NCBI GenBank assembly: GCA_913057245.1
Contig: CAJXNH010000009.1
Coordinates: 1 to 64,000, forward strand
DNA from: an uncultured Phaeodactylibacter sp.
Lineage (GTDB): Bacteria > Bacteroidota > Bacteroidia > Chitinophagales > Saprospiraceae
Direction: 5' to 3'
DNA: 64,000 bases
Shown here: positions 16,358 through 23,285 of the stretch, piece after piece
Layout of the letters: each line of letters opens with the position of its first letter
Numbering within the stretch: the stretch's first letter is position 1
Made by a program: the position numbers and the translations under genes
Notes under the pieces: model-generated
Seen by the model: the letters and a program-made list of their open reading frames with translations, nothing else
Told to the model about the DNA's origin: nothing
The model's database searches: none

Positions 16358-16922
16358 GCAGTGTAAAGATTGCAATCAAGAAAAAGCAGTCAATCGGTTC
16401 CATAAAAACCGGAACGTCTGCAAAGACTGCTGGAATGCAAGAAAAAGAGCTTGGAGAGCAAAAAACAAAGAGAAGCTCCAGGCGAAGCGAGATGCAAACC
16501 GCGAATCCAGACGTGCCTACCAAAAGGAATATTACTGGAAAAACCGGGAAGCGATACTTGAGAAGTGCCGCAGATACCGGCAAGAGAACAGCGATGAAAT
16601 TAAAGCTTACCGGCAGCAAAGAGTACAAGAACTCCCGGATGCTTATGTAGCTAAAATTATACGGAAGAACACGAGCCTAACCAAGGAAGACTTGCTGCAG
16701 TACCCTGAATTGATTGCGGCTTACCGACAATACCTTATTAACAAACGCAAAATAGCTGAATATGACCAACATGACCGAGTTCGACAAATTCTGGATCGCC
16801 CTGGGGCTGATCGCCTTCCTGATCGTAGCTGCCCCAGCGCTCATCCGGATGTGGATAGCCGACCGGCGCGAAATGCGCAAGTACCGCGAGAAGCACCGCC
16901 GCGGCCGGCAGCGGGCCATTGA
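16347..16922 (+). CDS. Zinc-finger, Arg/Lys-rich phage-type protein
   Basis: The N-terminus has a four-Cys finger (CKDCNQEKAVNRFHKNRNVCKDC), then long Arg/Lys/Glu helices with repeated AYQKEYYWKNREAI-like segments typical of phage HNH-associated or Zn-finger proteins. No HNH catalytic motif is seen. The last 50 or so residues (RPGADRLPDRSC...) overlap the 16762 gene in another frame and look like translated out-of-frame DNA, so the natural stop may have been lost. ATGs at 16344 and 16347 are equivalent starts. Confidence 0.6.
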   Translation: MKNKQCKDCNQEKAVNRFHKNRNVCKDCWNARKRAWRAKNKEKLQAKRDANRESRRAYQKEYYWKNREAILEKCRRYRQENSDEIKAYRQQRVQELPDAYVAKIIRKNTSLTKEDLLQYPELIAAYRQYLINKRKIAEYDQHDRVRQILDRPGADRLPDRSCPSAHPDVDSRPARNAQVPREAPPRPAAGH

Positions 16923-16947
16923 CTATCCGGATGAAATCAAGCTGTAA
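16762..16947 (+). CDS. Small membrane protein
   Basis: 61 residues: one span (FWIALGLIAFLIVAAPALIRMWI) followed by a very basic tail (RREMRKYREKHRRGRQR). It overlaps the end of the zinc-finger gene by 160 bp in a different frame; its composition looks the more natural of the two. Function unknown. Confidence 0.55.
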   Translation: MTNMTEFDKFWIALGLIAFLIVAAPALIRMWIADRREMRKYREKHRRGRQRAIDYPDEIKL

Positions 16948-16949
16948 AG

Positions 16950-17243
16950 ATGGACACGGACTACTACGCGGAGGCATTGCGCCAATTTGATCGCCGAACG
17001 TGGCGGGAAGACGGTCGGGGAAACTACTTAGCCCGGCTGGAAAAACGCCTGTTCGAGCTCTCCCGCGACCTGACCCTGGCCGACTGGAAAGCCATACGCG
17101 ATGAAGACTACTGGAGCGATATCGCCTGGGTGCATTCCCGCAGCTGGCCAACAACCGAAAAGGAGATCGCTATCAACGAGATCAGAGGCAAGTCTATCCG
17201 CCAATACCTGGACAGCAAGAAAATCAACTTAAAAGTTAATTAA
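16950..17243 (+). CDS. Hypothetical protein
   Basis: 97 residues, acidic/basic helical with many Trp and Asp (RRTWREDGRGNYLARLEKRLFELSRDLTLADWKAIRDEDYWSDI). No known motif. Two bases after the previous stop. Confidence 0.55.
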   Translation: MDTDYYAEALRQFDRRTWREDGRGNYLARLEKRLFELSRDLTLADWKAIRDEDYWSDIAWVHSRSWPTTEKEIAINEIRGKSIRQYLDSKKINLKVN

Positions 17244-17269
17244 TCAATCAAATCACCAAAATCATAACC

Positions 17270-17506
17270 ATGCCAAAGATCAACGGAATAGACGTAGAAA
17301 TCGGCAATCTATATGCAGTTGCCACCTGGCCCAACGGTCATGTAAAGATGTTCAGCCGCAACCAGAATGAAGAAGACCAAGAAGAGTACGGTCCGGAGTG
17401 GACATGGAAAGAAGCGTGTGACTATTACCCTCATATTGAAGGAGCAATAATGGCTTACGCAGATGAAAACCCGGAAGTCACGGACAACTACGCGACTGAA
17501 GAATAA
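17270..17506 (+). CDS. Hypothetical acidic protein
   Basis: 78 residues, strongly acidic C-terminal half (NEEDQEEYGPEWTWKEACDYYPHIEGAIMAYADENPEVTDNY). Small acidic early proteins of phages sometimes mimic DNA; that is only a possibility here. Last gene before the Tas-like gene. Confidence 0.55.
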   Translation: MPKINGIDVEIGNLYAVATWPNGHVKMFSRNQNEEDQEEYGPEWTWKEACDYYPHIEGAIMAYADENPEVTDNYATEE

Positions 17507-17522
17507 ACCCTTTTTCCTTCAT

Positions 17523-17549
17523 GCCGGGTAGCGGTTGCTGCCTGGCTTT
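17523..17549 (+). other. Hairpin upstream of the Tas-like gene
   Basis: GCCGGGTAGC pairs with GCTGCCTGGC (one mismatch) around a 4-base loop, followed by TTTC. Weak terminator or a 5' leader structure 20 bp before the tas start codon. Confidence 0.4.
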
Positions 17550-17566
17550 CAAAAACCAATCAAACC

Positions 17567-18535
17567 ATGGAATTGAACAACAACCTAGTAACTGATCGAC
17601 CAACAACCCAGCGCAACCTTGCGCAGCACCGGGTAGAAGAAAGCGAAATCAAGTCTGCCGGACAAAAGCCATACATGGAAGCCCCGGAAACAGTGACCCC
17701 GGAAGACATTAAGCTAATGTATGCCGGTGGAATGGTAGACGACCTGCTAAAACAGCGTGTACGCTCAAGCAATAAGCTGTACGGTTTCCAAAAAGCCTAC
17801 GGTCATGTGCACCCCTACACCTGCGAAGAACTTGAAAAGCAGCGCGACGAGTTCCTGGAAGGCTTCGCTAAAGCAAAAACCCGCCTCACCCGCATTGCCT
17901 CCCAACACCCGATGGCGCAGCGGCTCTGCGGCATTAAGGGCTTTACCGCCTACCAATTAGCCTTGGTCATGGCAAAGGTGAAAGACATCGCCCGATTCGA
18001 TACCCCGAGTAAACTGGTGATCTACGCAGGTTGCGGCAGCAAGTACGGCTTGTTCGTCTGCAAGCGCAACCTTAATGCCATCCGGAAAATACACGCCGAG
18101 CAGTACACCGGCGACCCCGATGCCTATCGCCCCTTCGGCTACAATACCGCACTGCAACAACGCCTCTACATCATCACCGATAGCCTTATCCGGGCAAAAG
18201 GCTGGTTCTATGAGTTCTATCAGCGTCAGCGCGAGCGCATCGAGGAAAAGGCAATCAATGAAGACCGCGTATTCATCGCCACAGCTGAGGATGCCAAAGG
18301 CACGAAAATGAAGGCAGGCGAGTATTATATAAAGGGCCGCAACACCCAAAGCCTGAAAGCCTGGAGCAACAGCGGAGCCCGGTGGCGCGTAGCTCGTACA
18401 CTGCTCCACCTGATCTACAAAGAATGGCGCGATTATAAGGGCTTGGATTGCCGGAATCCCTATCCAATTGAGTATCTTGGGCATAGCCAACTGATCACGC
18501 TGGACGATGTGCTGGCGCGGGATGAGAAGAAGTAA
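17567..18535 (+). CDS. Tas-like (TasA-type) IS110/Nop-related RNA-guided protein
   Basis: 322 residues. After a polar N-terminus (about 1-55) comes a helical region with a coiled stretch (about 65-120). Then comes a core matching the C-terminal domain of IS110-family transposases: MAQRLCGIKGFTAYQLALVMAKVKDIARFDTPSKLVIYAG (about 125-170), a helical FYEFYQRQRERIEEKA segment, and NSGARWRVARTLLHLIYKEW near the end. The IS110 N-terminal DEDD nuclease domain is absent, and no HNH or RuvC motif is seen. TIGR-Tas proteins have a Nop domain structurally related to IS110 and box C/D proteins; the nuclease-less form is called TasA. The array begins at this gene's stop codon. The call rests on this combination; RNA-guided DNA binding is inferred. 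Confidence 0.82.
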   Translation: MELNNNLVTDRPTTQRNLAQHRVEESEIKSAGQKPYMEAPETVTPEDIKLMYAGGMVDDLLKQRVRSSNKLYGFQKAYGHVHPYTCEELEKQRDEFLEGFAKAKTRLTRIASQHPMAQRLCGIKGFTAYQLALVMAKVKDIARFDTPSKLVIYAGCGSKYGLFVCKRNLNAIRKIHAEQYTGDPDAYRPFGYNTALQQRLYIITDSLIRAKGWFYEFYQRQRERIEEKAINEDRVFIATAEDAKGTKMKAGEYYIKGRNTQSLKAWSNSGARWRVARTLLHLIYKEWRDYKGLDCRNPYPIEYLGHSQLITLDDVLARDEKK

Positions 18536-19249
18536 TTGAAAATTGGATAGGTACTGCACTAAGTTTTTGAATTGTGATTTTCTTTGTTTCTAAGCATCGG
18601 GTTTGAATTGAGCGTACGGTTGTTACTGAAAAGTTTCTTTGAATTAGCTAAGCACTGGTTTCTGAACTCGTTGTTTGAATTAGAAGTACGCTTGTTACTG
18701 GGTTTTTGGTTTGAATTGGAGTCGCCGTTGTTGCTGATGACAGGTTTTGAATTGGTCTGCTGGTTGTTTCTGACGATCATTTTTGAATTGAGCGTACGAT
18801 TGTTTCTAGTACAACGCTTTGAATTATGCCTTAAATTGTTTCTGGCGTTTGCTTTTGAATTGAGAATATTTTTGTTACTGGAGTTCTTATTTGAATTGAA
18901 TATGGATTTGTTACTGGGTGGCCCGTTTGAATTTGCAAAGAATTTGTTACTGTGTCGCTGATTTGAATTGTTAGTAACGTTGTTTCTAAATGGCGCTTTT
19001 GAATTGACCTTCAGCTTGTTACTATTGGAGTTATTTGAATTGTAATGTTACTAGTTACTGCTTCCAGTTTTTGAATTGTGCCTTAAATGGGTTCTGGCGT
19101 TTGCTTTTGAATTGTGAAAAAAATTGTTACTGCTTGCTAGTTTTGAATTAAAAGTCCCCTTGTTACTATTCTTTGTGTTTGAATTATAATGTATCTGGTT
19201 ACTGATCCGCTTGTTTGAGCTGGAAAAATGTTTGTTTCTGAAATGTAGA
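18530..19249 (+). repeat. TIGR-like array: 19 units of 36 bp with paired 9-nt spacers
   Basis: Nineteen exact 36-bp units start at 18566 and step by 36 without an indel. Each is block 1 (TTTGAATTG; 12 exact, 5 ending A, 2 other variants), a 9-nt variable spacer, block 2 (TTGTTACTG or TTGTTTCTG with close variants), and a second 9-nt spacer. A degenerate extra unit (18530-18565) overlaps the tas stop codon. Units 8 (18818) and 15 (19070) carry identical spacers in both positions; units 2 and 7 share eight of nine bases in the first spacer. The 36-nt period with two 9-nt spacers is the published form of TIGR guide arrays, processed to 36-nt tigRNAs. Block 1 contains TTGAATT, loosely box-C-like, on the plus strand, the same strand as tas, so plus-strand transcription is favoured. 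A small gene starts 5 bp after the last unit. Confidence 0.88.
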
Positions 19250-19253
19250 TGTG

Positions 19254-19418
19254 ATGATGAAAAAACAACAACTATCTGATAGAATTGCCCGCATTACCAA
19301 TATGCTCTGCGACTGTATGTCGGTAAGTGCAGCTGAGGCGGAGCGCGAAAACATCATTAAGCTGATCGAGCAGGGCAAAATCGATCAGGAAATCTATCAA
19401 AAAATCGCCTGGGGATGA
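19254..19418 (+). CDS. Hypothetical small helical protein
   Basis: 54 residues (MMKKQQLSDRIARITNMLCDCM...), helical with CDC in the middle. Begins five bases after the array and ends in an ATGA overlap with the next gene. Its GTGATGATG start region happens to contain a box-C-like GTGATGA. Probably co-transcribed with tas and the array. Confidence 0.5.
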   Translation: MMKKQQLSDRIARITNMLCDCMSVSAAEAERENIIKLIEQGKIDQEIYQKIAWG

Positions 19419-19651
19419 TCAAAGAGCACAAAATGTACAGCGTTATCTGCGACAGGTGCAAGATCAACGCATTCGAGAATGACGAAAACATCGCCTGGGA
19501 AAGCGAAGGTAGTGCCTGGGAAATGGCCTACGCTTCCGGCTGGCAAAAGATCAAAGGCCGGCACTACTGCCCTGGCTGCTATGAAATCAATGATGAGGAT
19601 GAGCTGGTGGTGAAAGTTGGGGTTAGGATGTATTGGACACCTGGCACCTAA
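19415..19651 (+). CDS. Small zinc-ribbon-like protein
   Basis: 78 residues with CDRC near residue 13 and CPGC near 52 (GWQKIKGRHYCPGCYEI), a zinc-ribbon pattern common in phage and integrative-element proteins. The stop codon lies inside the left arm of an attC-like hairpin, as in integron cassettes. Function unknown. Confidence 0.6.
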   Translation: MIKEHKMYSVICDRCKINAFENDENIAWESEGSAWEMAYASGWQKIKGRHYCPGCYEINDEDELVVKVGVRMYWTPGT

Positions 19652-19720
19652 CGTAAGTAATACCCGCAGCCCCGTTTGCACACGTTTGTAGCCGGTTGCG
19701 GGTATTGCTCGTTAGGTGCC
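19643..19720. other. attC-like imperfect hairpin
   Basis: Outer arms GGCACCTAAC (19643-19652) and GTTAGGTGCC (19711-19720) are perfectly complementary and match the integron core consensus RYYYAAC/GTTRRRY (ACCTAAC/GTTAGGT). Inner arms AATACCCGCA (19659-19668) and TGCGGGTATT (19697-19706) pair perfectly across unequal internal spacers of six and four bases, leaving a 28-base loop. Overall size 78 bp is in the attC range. The upstream gene's stop codon falls within the left core. No integron integrase is visible, so it may simply be a transcript-end structure. Confidence 0.45.
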
Positions 19721-19727
19721 TTCGGTC

Positions 19728-19759
19728 AAAAAAAATGCCCCGGACAACCGCCCGAGGCA
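19728..19759 (-). terminator. Rho-independent terminator of the leftward ATPase operon
   Basis: On the minus strand, TGCCTCGG pairs with CCGGGGCA (one G-T wobble) and is followed by eight T. It lies 27 bp after the packaging ATPase stop codon and separates it from the convergent array/zinc-ribbon operon. Confidence 0.8.
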
Positions 19760-19785
19760 TAAACCCCAAAAACCAAATGAAAACC

Positions 19786-20394
19786 TTATAGATCAACTCT
19801 TTTGAATAGCCCGTAGTGGCTGTTATCGCCCCTTGCCTTGGCTGCCCGGAATACGCCATTCACATACTCCTGCATTTCGATTACACGATCAGCACTCGAC
19901 GTGCGTACCTGGCTCTTGTTGACCAAGGCATCCGTAGCGCCAACCCAAACGGTGCTGGTAAAGCCCCACACGCGAGGCGGAACATCCGCCGGCGAGTGCA
20001 CCACAAAGATCATATCCAGCATACGGTGCCGGAAGTCCAGGAGCAGTTGCCGGAAATACTGATTGGAATCGACCGCACTATTGATATAGCCCCGGCAATC
20101 ATCCCATATAATCATGCCATCACGGTAATTGCGATAGATATGCTCAAACACCCGGTTCTTATTCCGACCTTCCTCATACCGCCCGGCAATCACCTGGCGG
20201 ATGCCTTTTTTGAAGGTCATCTTCTTTTTGTGGGTGATGTCCACCTCCGGATAGGGCCGCCAAATTTTGGGCATACCGTTGTAAGTGACCGCCAAGGCCC
20301 TTGCCCCGATGCCTTTTACGATTTTCTCACAGAAAGTAGACTTTCCAGTACCGTTCCTACCGATCACTATTGTGATTTGGGCGTCTCGCTGCAT
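19786..20394 (-). CDS. Packaging-type (A32/FtsK-HerA or Zot-like) ATPase
   Basis: 202 residues. Walker A GRNGTGKS at 12-19, Walker B MIIWDD at 94-99, and the strand VVHSPADVPP at 131-140 in the place of a sensor. Small size with an N-terminal P-loop and no nuclease domain is typical of genome-packaging ATPases of tailless membrane-containing viruses (PRD1, P23-77) and also of filamentous-phage Zot proteins. There is no C-terminal membrane span as in most Zot proteins, which favours the packaging role. Last gene of a four-gene leftward operon with overlapping ends. Confidence 0.7.
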   Translation of the reverse strand: MQRDAQITIVIGRNGTGKSTFCEKIVKGIGARALAVTYNGMPKIWRPYPEVDITHKKKMTFKKGIRQVIAGRYEEGRNKNRVFEHIYRNYRDGMIIWDDCRGYINSAVDSNQYFRQLLLDFRHRMLDMIFVVHSPADVPPRVWGFTSTVWVGATDALVNKSQVRTSSADRVIEMQEYVNGVFRAAKARGDNSHYGLFKRVDL

Positions 20395-20968
20395 CTTGCT
20401 GTTTTTTGGCTTCTTCTGCTTCTGCTTTCTTCTTCGCCCGGACGTCCGCCTGCACTTTGGTCGCCATCATGCCGTATTTGCCCAGGAGCAGGAAGGCTAA
20501 GGCAAATTCCAGGCTGAATTTCACCTGGTACTTATTGATGAGCGCAGCAGTCAGGGCTACTTCATAGTCGTCTTCCTCGGACTTCTTTTTGCGCATCCGG
20601 TATTTGCTGGGGTCTTCTTTTGCGATCATTCCGCCAATCCAGGCCATGGACTTGTCCAGCTGTATCAACATCAACTCCGCCCAAAACTTGTGCTCCTGGG
20701 TGTAGTTCAGGTCGCGCAGATGCCCCTTGTCTTCATCAGTGATAGGCTCCCCGGTGTCCGGGTCTGGCTCTTCGCCTGGCATTTCAATCTCAGGAAGATC
20801 AACGACCTCTTTCTCCTTTTTCATGTGGGAAAGGAAATCGCGCATATCGTCGTCAATCTCGCTTTTCATAGCGAAGAAATCCTCCGGCGGCGGCATACTA
20901 CTGCCCGTTTCCGGCGCTTCCATTTGCGGGCTATTCTTCTTCGTCTTTTCCTTGGTTGAGGGCTCCAT
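20357..20968 (-). CDS. Hypothetical virion-module protein
   Basis: 203 residues from MEPSTKEK; a second ATG at 20923 (MEAPETG), 7 bp after the preceding stop, is an equally plausible start. Acidic, proline-rich N-terminus (EMPGEEPDPDTGEPITDED), a helical middle, a hydrophobic stretch (FSLEFALAFLLLGKYGMMA) that may touch the membrane, and a Lys/Ala-rich tail. It overlaps the ATPase gene by 38 bp. Function unknown. Confidence 0.6.
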   Translation of the reverse strand: MEPSTKEKTKKNSPQMEAPETGSSMPPPEDFFAMKSEIDDDMRDFLSHMKKEKEVVDLPEIEMPGEEPDPDTGEPITDEDKGHLRDLNYTQEHKFWAELMLIQLDKSMAWIGGMIAKEDPSKYRMRKKKSEEDDYEVALTAALINKYQVKFSLEFALAFLLLGKYGMMATKVQADVRAKKKAEAEEAKKQQDAARRPNHNSDR

Positions 20969-21296
20969 CTTGTTCTGCTTTTTTGAGTAATTCGTCCAGG
21001 CTATGCTTTGCGTTGATGGTATATCGCGCCAATTTTGCATCGTAGCCGACCGTAAGTATATGAGGCACCATTACCTCGACCTCTGTGCCGTCTACGTCAG
21101 TGCGCATCGGCATAATGGCGAAGATGCAGTTTACATCCTCTTTGTTGAGCAGCCCGCCTTCGCTTATTGGCTTGTTGTACTTCTCCAAAAAGCCCAGCAT
21201 CGGCGGGGTAATCATCTGTACCACCTGCTGAATCATCTTGCTGGGGTCGCCTGTCAGCCCTTTGAGGGCATTAAGCATTTGCAGTCCTTTGAGCAT
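20931..21296 (-). CDS. Hypothetical virion-module protein
   Basis: 121 residues. Hydrophobic amphipathic N-terminus (MLKGLQMLNALKGL...IQQVVQMITPPMLGFL), a beta-rich middle (DVNCIFAIMPMRTDVDGTEVEVMVPHILTVGYDAKLARYTI) and an acidic tail. Overlaps the following gene, so translation may be coupled. Not recognised. Confidence 0.6.
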   Translation of the reverse strand: MLKGLQMLNALKGLTGDPSKMIQQVVQMITPPMLGFLEKYNKPISEGGLLNKEDVNCIFAIMPMRTDVDGTEVEVMVPHILTVGYDAKLARYTINAKHSLDELLKKAEQDGALNQGKDEEE

Positions 21297-21537
21297 CAGT
21301 TGTGAGTTTAAACACCTGCAAAGGCCGTGGCTCTATAATCCAGTCTTTTCGCACCAGCCCTTCGCCTTCCAGGCTTTCCAGGGCTCGTCGTATGCGCCTT
21401 TCCAGGTTGTGCTTCTCTCTGCCGTCCAGCTCTCTGCCCGCTATCGAGTGCACCAAGGCTGGCACAGACATCTCGTCTTTGCCCAGCTCGTTCAGCACCG
21501 TTTGGCACAAGGCAGTGCCGTACAACTTGAAAAGCAT
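21271..21537 (-). CDS. Winged-helix DNA-binding protein
   Basis: 88 residues from MLFKLYGTALCQTVLNELGK; longer starts run into the divergent promoter region. Segments SVPALVHSIAGRELDGREKHNLERRIRRALESLEGEGLVRKDW fit a winged helix. First gene of the leftward ATPase operon and divergent from 21609, so it may regulate the switch between both operons. Regulation is inferred. Confidence 0.55.
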   Translation of the reverse strand: MLFKLYGTALCQTVLNELGKDEMSVPALVHSIAGRELDGREKHNLERRIRRALESLEGEGLVRKDWIIEPRPLQVFKLTTDAQRTANA

Positions 21538-21608
21538 ACACGATAAATTGATATTATAGTGCAATGTAACTATTTTGTTTATATATTGCGTACAAAATCG
21601 TACAGTAT

Positions 21609-21884
21609 ATGGCACTCTCCTTTAAGGAAAAAACCGTGTCTTCTACCAGAAAAAGGGTAGATGGAATTATACAGATCAAGGGCTTTTGGGGCGAGACAGA
21701 AAGGGAGTTCGCCTTCCGAATCGTTTCACGTGTAGAAATGGACGACGAACTGATCAAGGCTGCAGCTGAGGAAATCAACGACCGATACGATGAAGCCGAA
21801 AAGAAGACTGAGGAATCCATCTGGGCCAGCCTCCGCCTCAAAAAGCTAAACGGGAACGCCTACATAAAAGACGGAACAACATGA
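21609..21884 (+). CDS. Hypothetical protein
   Basis: 91 residues. Beta-rich N-terminus (FKEKTVSSTRKRVDGIIQIKGFWGETEREFAFRIVSRVEM) and a charged helix. First gene rightwards from the divergent promoter region and overlaps the next by ATGA. Not recognised. Confidence 0.55.
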   Translation: MALSFKEKTVSSTRKRVDGIIQIKGFWGETEREFAFRIVSRVEMDDELIKAAAEEINDRYDEAEKKTEESIWASLRLKKLNGNAYIKDGTT

Positions 21885-22363
21885 CGAAAGCTGAACAACT
21901 ACGAGCGCAGTACAACCGAACTTTTTTTCCAGATGGGCGCAACGTGAACCCGCATTCGCGTATGTTCATCGAGGAAGCGAAAATCAGCATAGACGGTGAA
22001 GTGTTTGAACTGCCCCGCATTGCTGTTTCTCCCACAACGAGTATGCACGACCTGGCACGATTGACAATTGCCTATCTGCAAAACTTACCAGCTGACGTGA
22101 AGGAAAGGGCATTGCCGCCAGCTGAGAAAAAGGAAAAGCTGATCGGGTATGAGGATATGACCTACCGTGGCACCAAGTACCTGCTCCGGCATTCCGTGGT
22201 GGATAGCGAAGATGTATTCCTGATTAAACGCAGCCAGGAGGAGCAGAAAGACCCGAACAAAGAACTGAAGCCGAACAGCCCAGCACACCGGGCCATCGTC
22301 AAGAAATACCGAAAGCTCATCCAAAGCCGGGAGGCAGCCCGGCAAGCAGATGAGGAAGAATAG
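21881..22363 (+). CDS. Hypothetical protein
   Basis: 160 residues. Contains RTFFPDGRNVNPHSRMFIEEAKISIDGEVFELPRIAVSPTTSMHDLARLTIAYLQNLP and a very charged C-terminus (KKYRKLIQSREAARQADEEE). No known motif. Followed by a strong terminator, so it ends a short operon. Confidence 0.55.
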   Translation: MTKAEQLRAQYNRTFFPDGRNVNPHSRMFIEEAKISIDGEVFELPRIAVSPTTSMHDLARLTIAYLQNLPADVKERALPPAEKKEKLIGYEDMTYRGTKYLLRHSVVDSEDVFLIKRSQEEQKDPNKELKPNSPAHRAIVKKYRKLIQSREAARQADEEE

Positions 22364-22413
22364 TAAGAATACCTGATTTTCTTCTGTGCGCCTTTCCTGG
22401 CAGCATGAGGACG

Positions 22414-22440
22414 GCCCTGGGCAACCCCCAGGGCTTTTTT
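22414..22440 (+). terminator. Rho-independent terminator
   Basis: GCCCTGG pairs with CCAGGGC around a 7-base loop, followed by seven T. It separates the 21.6-22.4 kb pair from the structural operon. The following 137 bp up to 22577 must hold the structural promoter, but I cannot pick a convincing TAnnTTTG box. Confidence 0.85.
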
Positions 22441-22577
22441 TGTCATGTGCTCATGCCTTCACACGTACACGTGAGCCCTACCACAAATGTCAAGCCTACC
22501 AAAAGTTGCACCACTACCGTTGACGTGAAAGTATTGTAGGTGCGCCGCCCGTTTTGTGATATTGTGGACTAATAATT

Positions 22578-23270
22578 ATGTCAATAATCGACTGTTCACC
22601 AACCACAAGAAAAATGGTTCGACGCACGAAACTTCCGGCTAATCTCGCCGCTGCTCCTGCCACCAACGGTGCTTCTACGCAGAAAACCGTTGAGGCGCAG
22701 AGCAATATGATCGGCCGCCCGACTGTCAATGTCAGCGAACGCGCTGACAATCGGGTTATCCAGTCAGTTCAGACTGATCCTTACTTCGCAATCAAGGTTT
22801 CCACGAAAGATGCGGTAGAGCCGCAGCAGGTTATCCTGTTTGATGGCTCACAAGGCTATCAGCTGGGCTACAGCCAATTTCAAGGCCCTGATGTGGAAAT
22901 CTCTGGCCTGACTTCGCACTATCAGTTCATTCTGAACGATATGGTGCACAACAGCTCCTACCTGGATATGCTGAAAATGCGTATCACCGAGCACGCCAAC
23001 GAGAGCAACAACTGCTGCGCTACCAACGCGCTTGAGCAGTATGCCCGCCCGGTCGAAATCTATGATGCAAGCAAAGGTTCCAAGCCACGCCTGCTCAAGA
23101 CGATCTTTCCGGACATGGGTGTGCACGAAGGGCAATACCAGCTCAACATCAACACCTTTGCGAACGACATCATCATCACCAACCGGACTGCCTTCGTTTA
23201 TATGCAGGAGCCGGGTATCACAGTCACCTGGGGCTTCTACCAGGTAGCTGAGTTGGGCCGTAAGCAATAA
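22578..23270 (+). CDS. Candidate major capsid protein (beta-rich)
   Basis: 230 residues, no signal peptide or membrane span. The N-terminal 50 residues are polar and probably flexible. From about residue 60 the sequence is dominated by short beta strands (YFAIKVSTKDAVEPQQVILFDG, YQLNINTFANDIIITNRTAFVYMQEPGITVTWGFYQVAEL), consistent with a jelly-roll. First gene after a strong terminator and leader, as expected for a highly expressed structural gene. Size and position suit one of two single-jelly-roll capsid proteins as in sphaerolipovirus-type phages. No sequence similarity is recognised, so this is inference. Confidence 0.5.
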   Translation: MSIIDCSPTTRKMVRRTKLPANLAAAPATNGASTQKTVEAQSNMIGRPTVNVSERADNRVIQSVQTDPYFAIKVSTKDAVEPQQVILFDGSQGYQLGYSQFQGPDVEISGLTSHYQFILNDMVHNSSYLDMLKMRITEHANESNNCCATNALEQYARPVEIYDASKGSKPRLLKTIFPDMGVHEGQYQLNINTFANDIIITNRTAFVYMQEPGITVTWGFYQVAELGRKQ

Positions 23271-23285
23271 TCCGAAGCCGGAAGG

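Noticed and set aside
17567-18535. IS110-family insertion sequence
   Set aside because: Only the C-terminal IS110-like domain is present; the DEDD catalytic domain is missing and no insertion-sequence ends or bridge RNA region are seen.
18584-18961. 125-residue Phe/Leu-rich repeat ORF (FEL-LLL repeats)
   Set aside because: The open frame is a by-product of the 36-bp period being divisible by three. It is broken by a stop codon inside the array, and the variable positions are not those of a protein repeat.
18566-19249. Classical CRISPR array
   Set aside because: Conserved blocks are only 9 bp and alternate between two sequences, spacers are 9 bp, and no cas gene lies nearby. The regular 36-bp two-spacer layout fits TIGR arrays instead.
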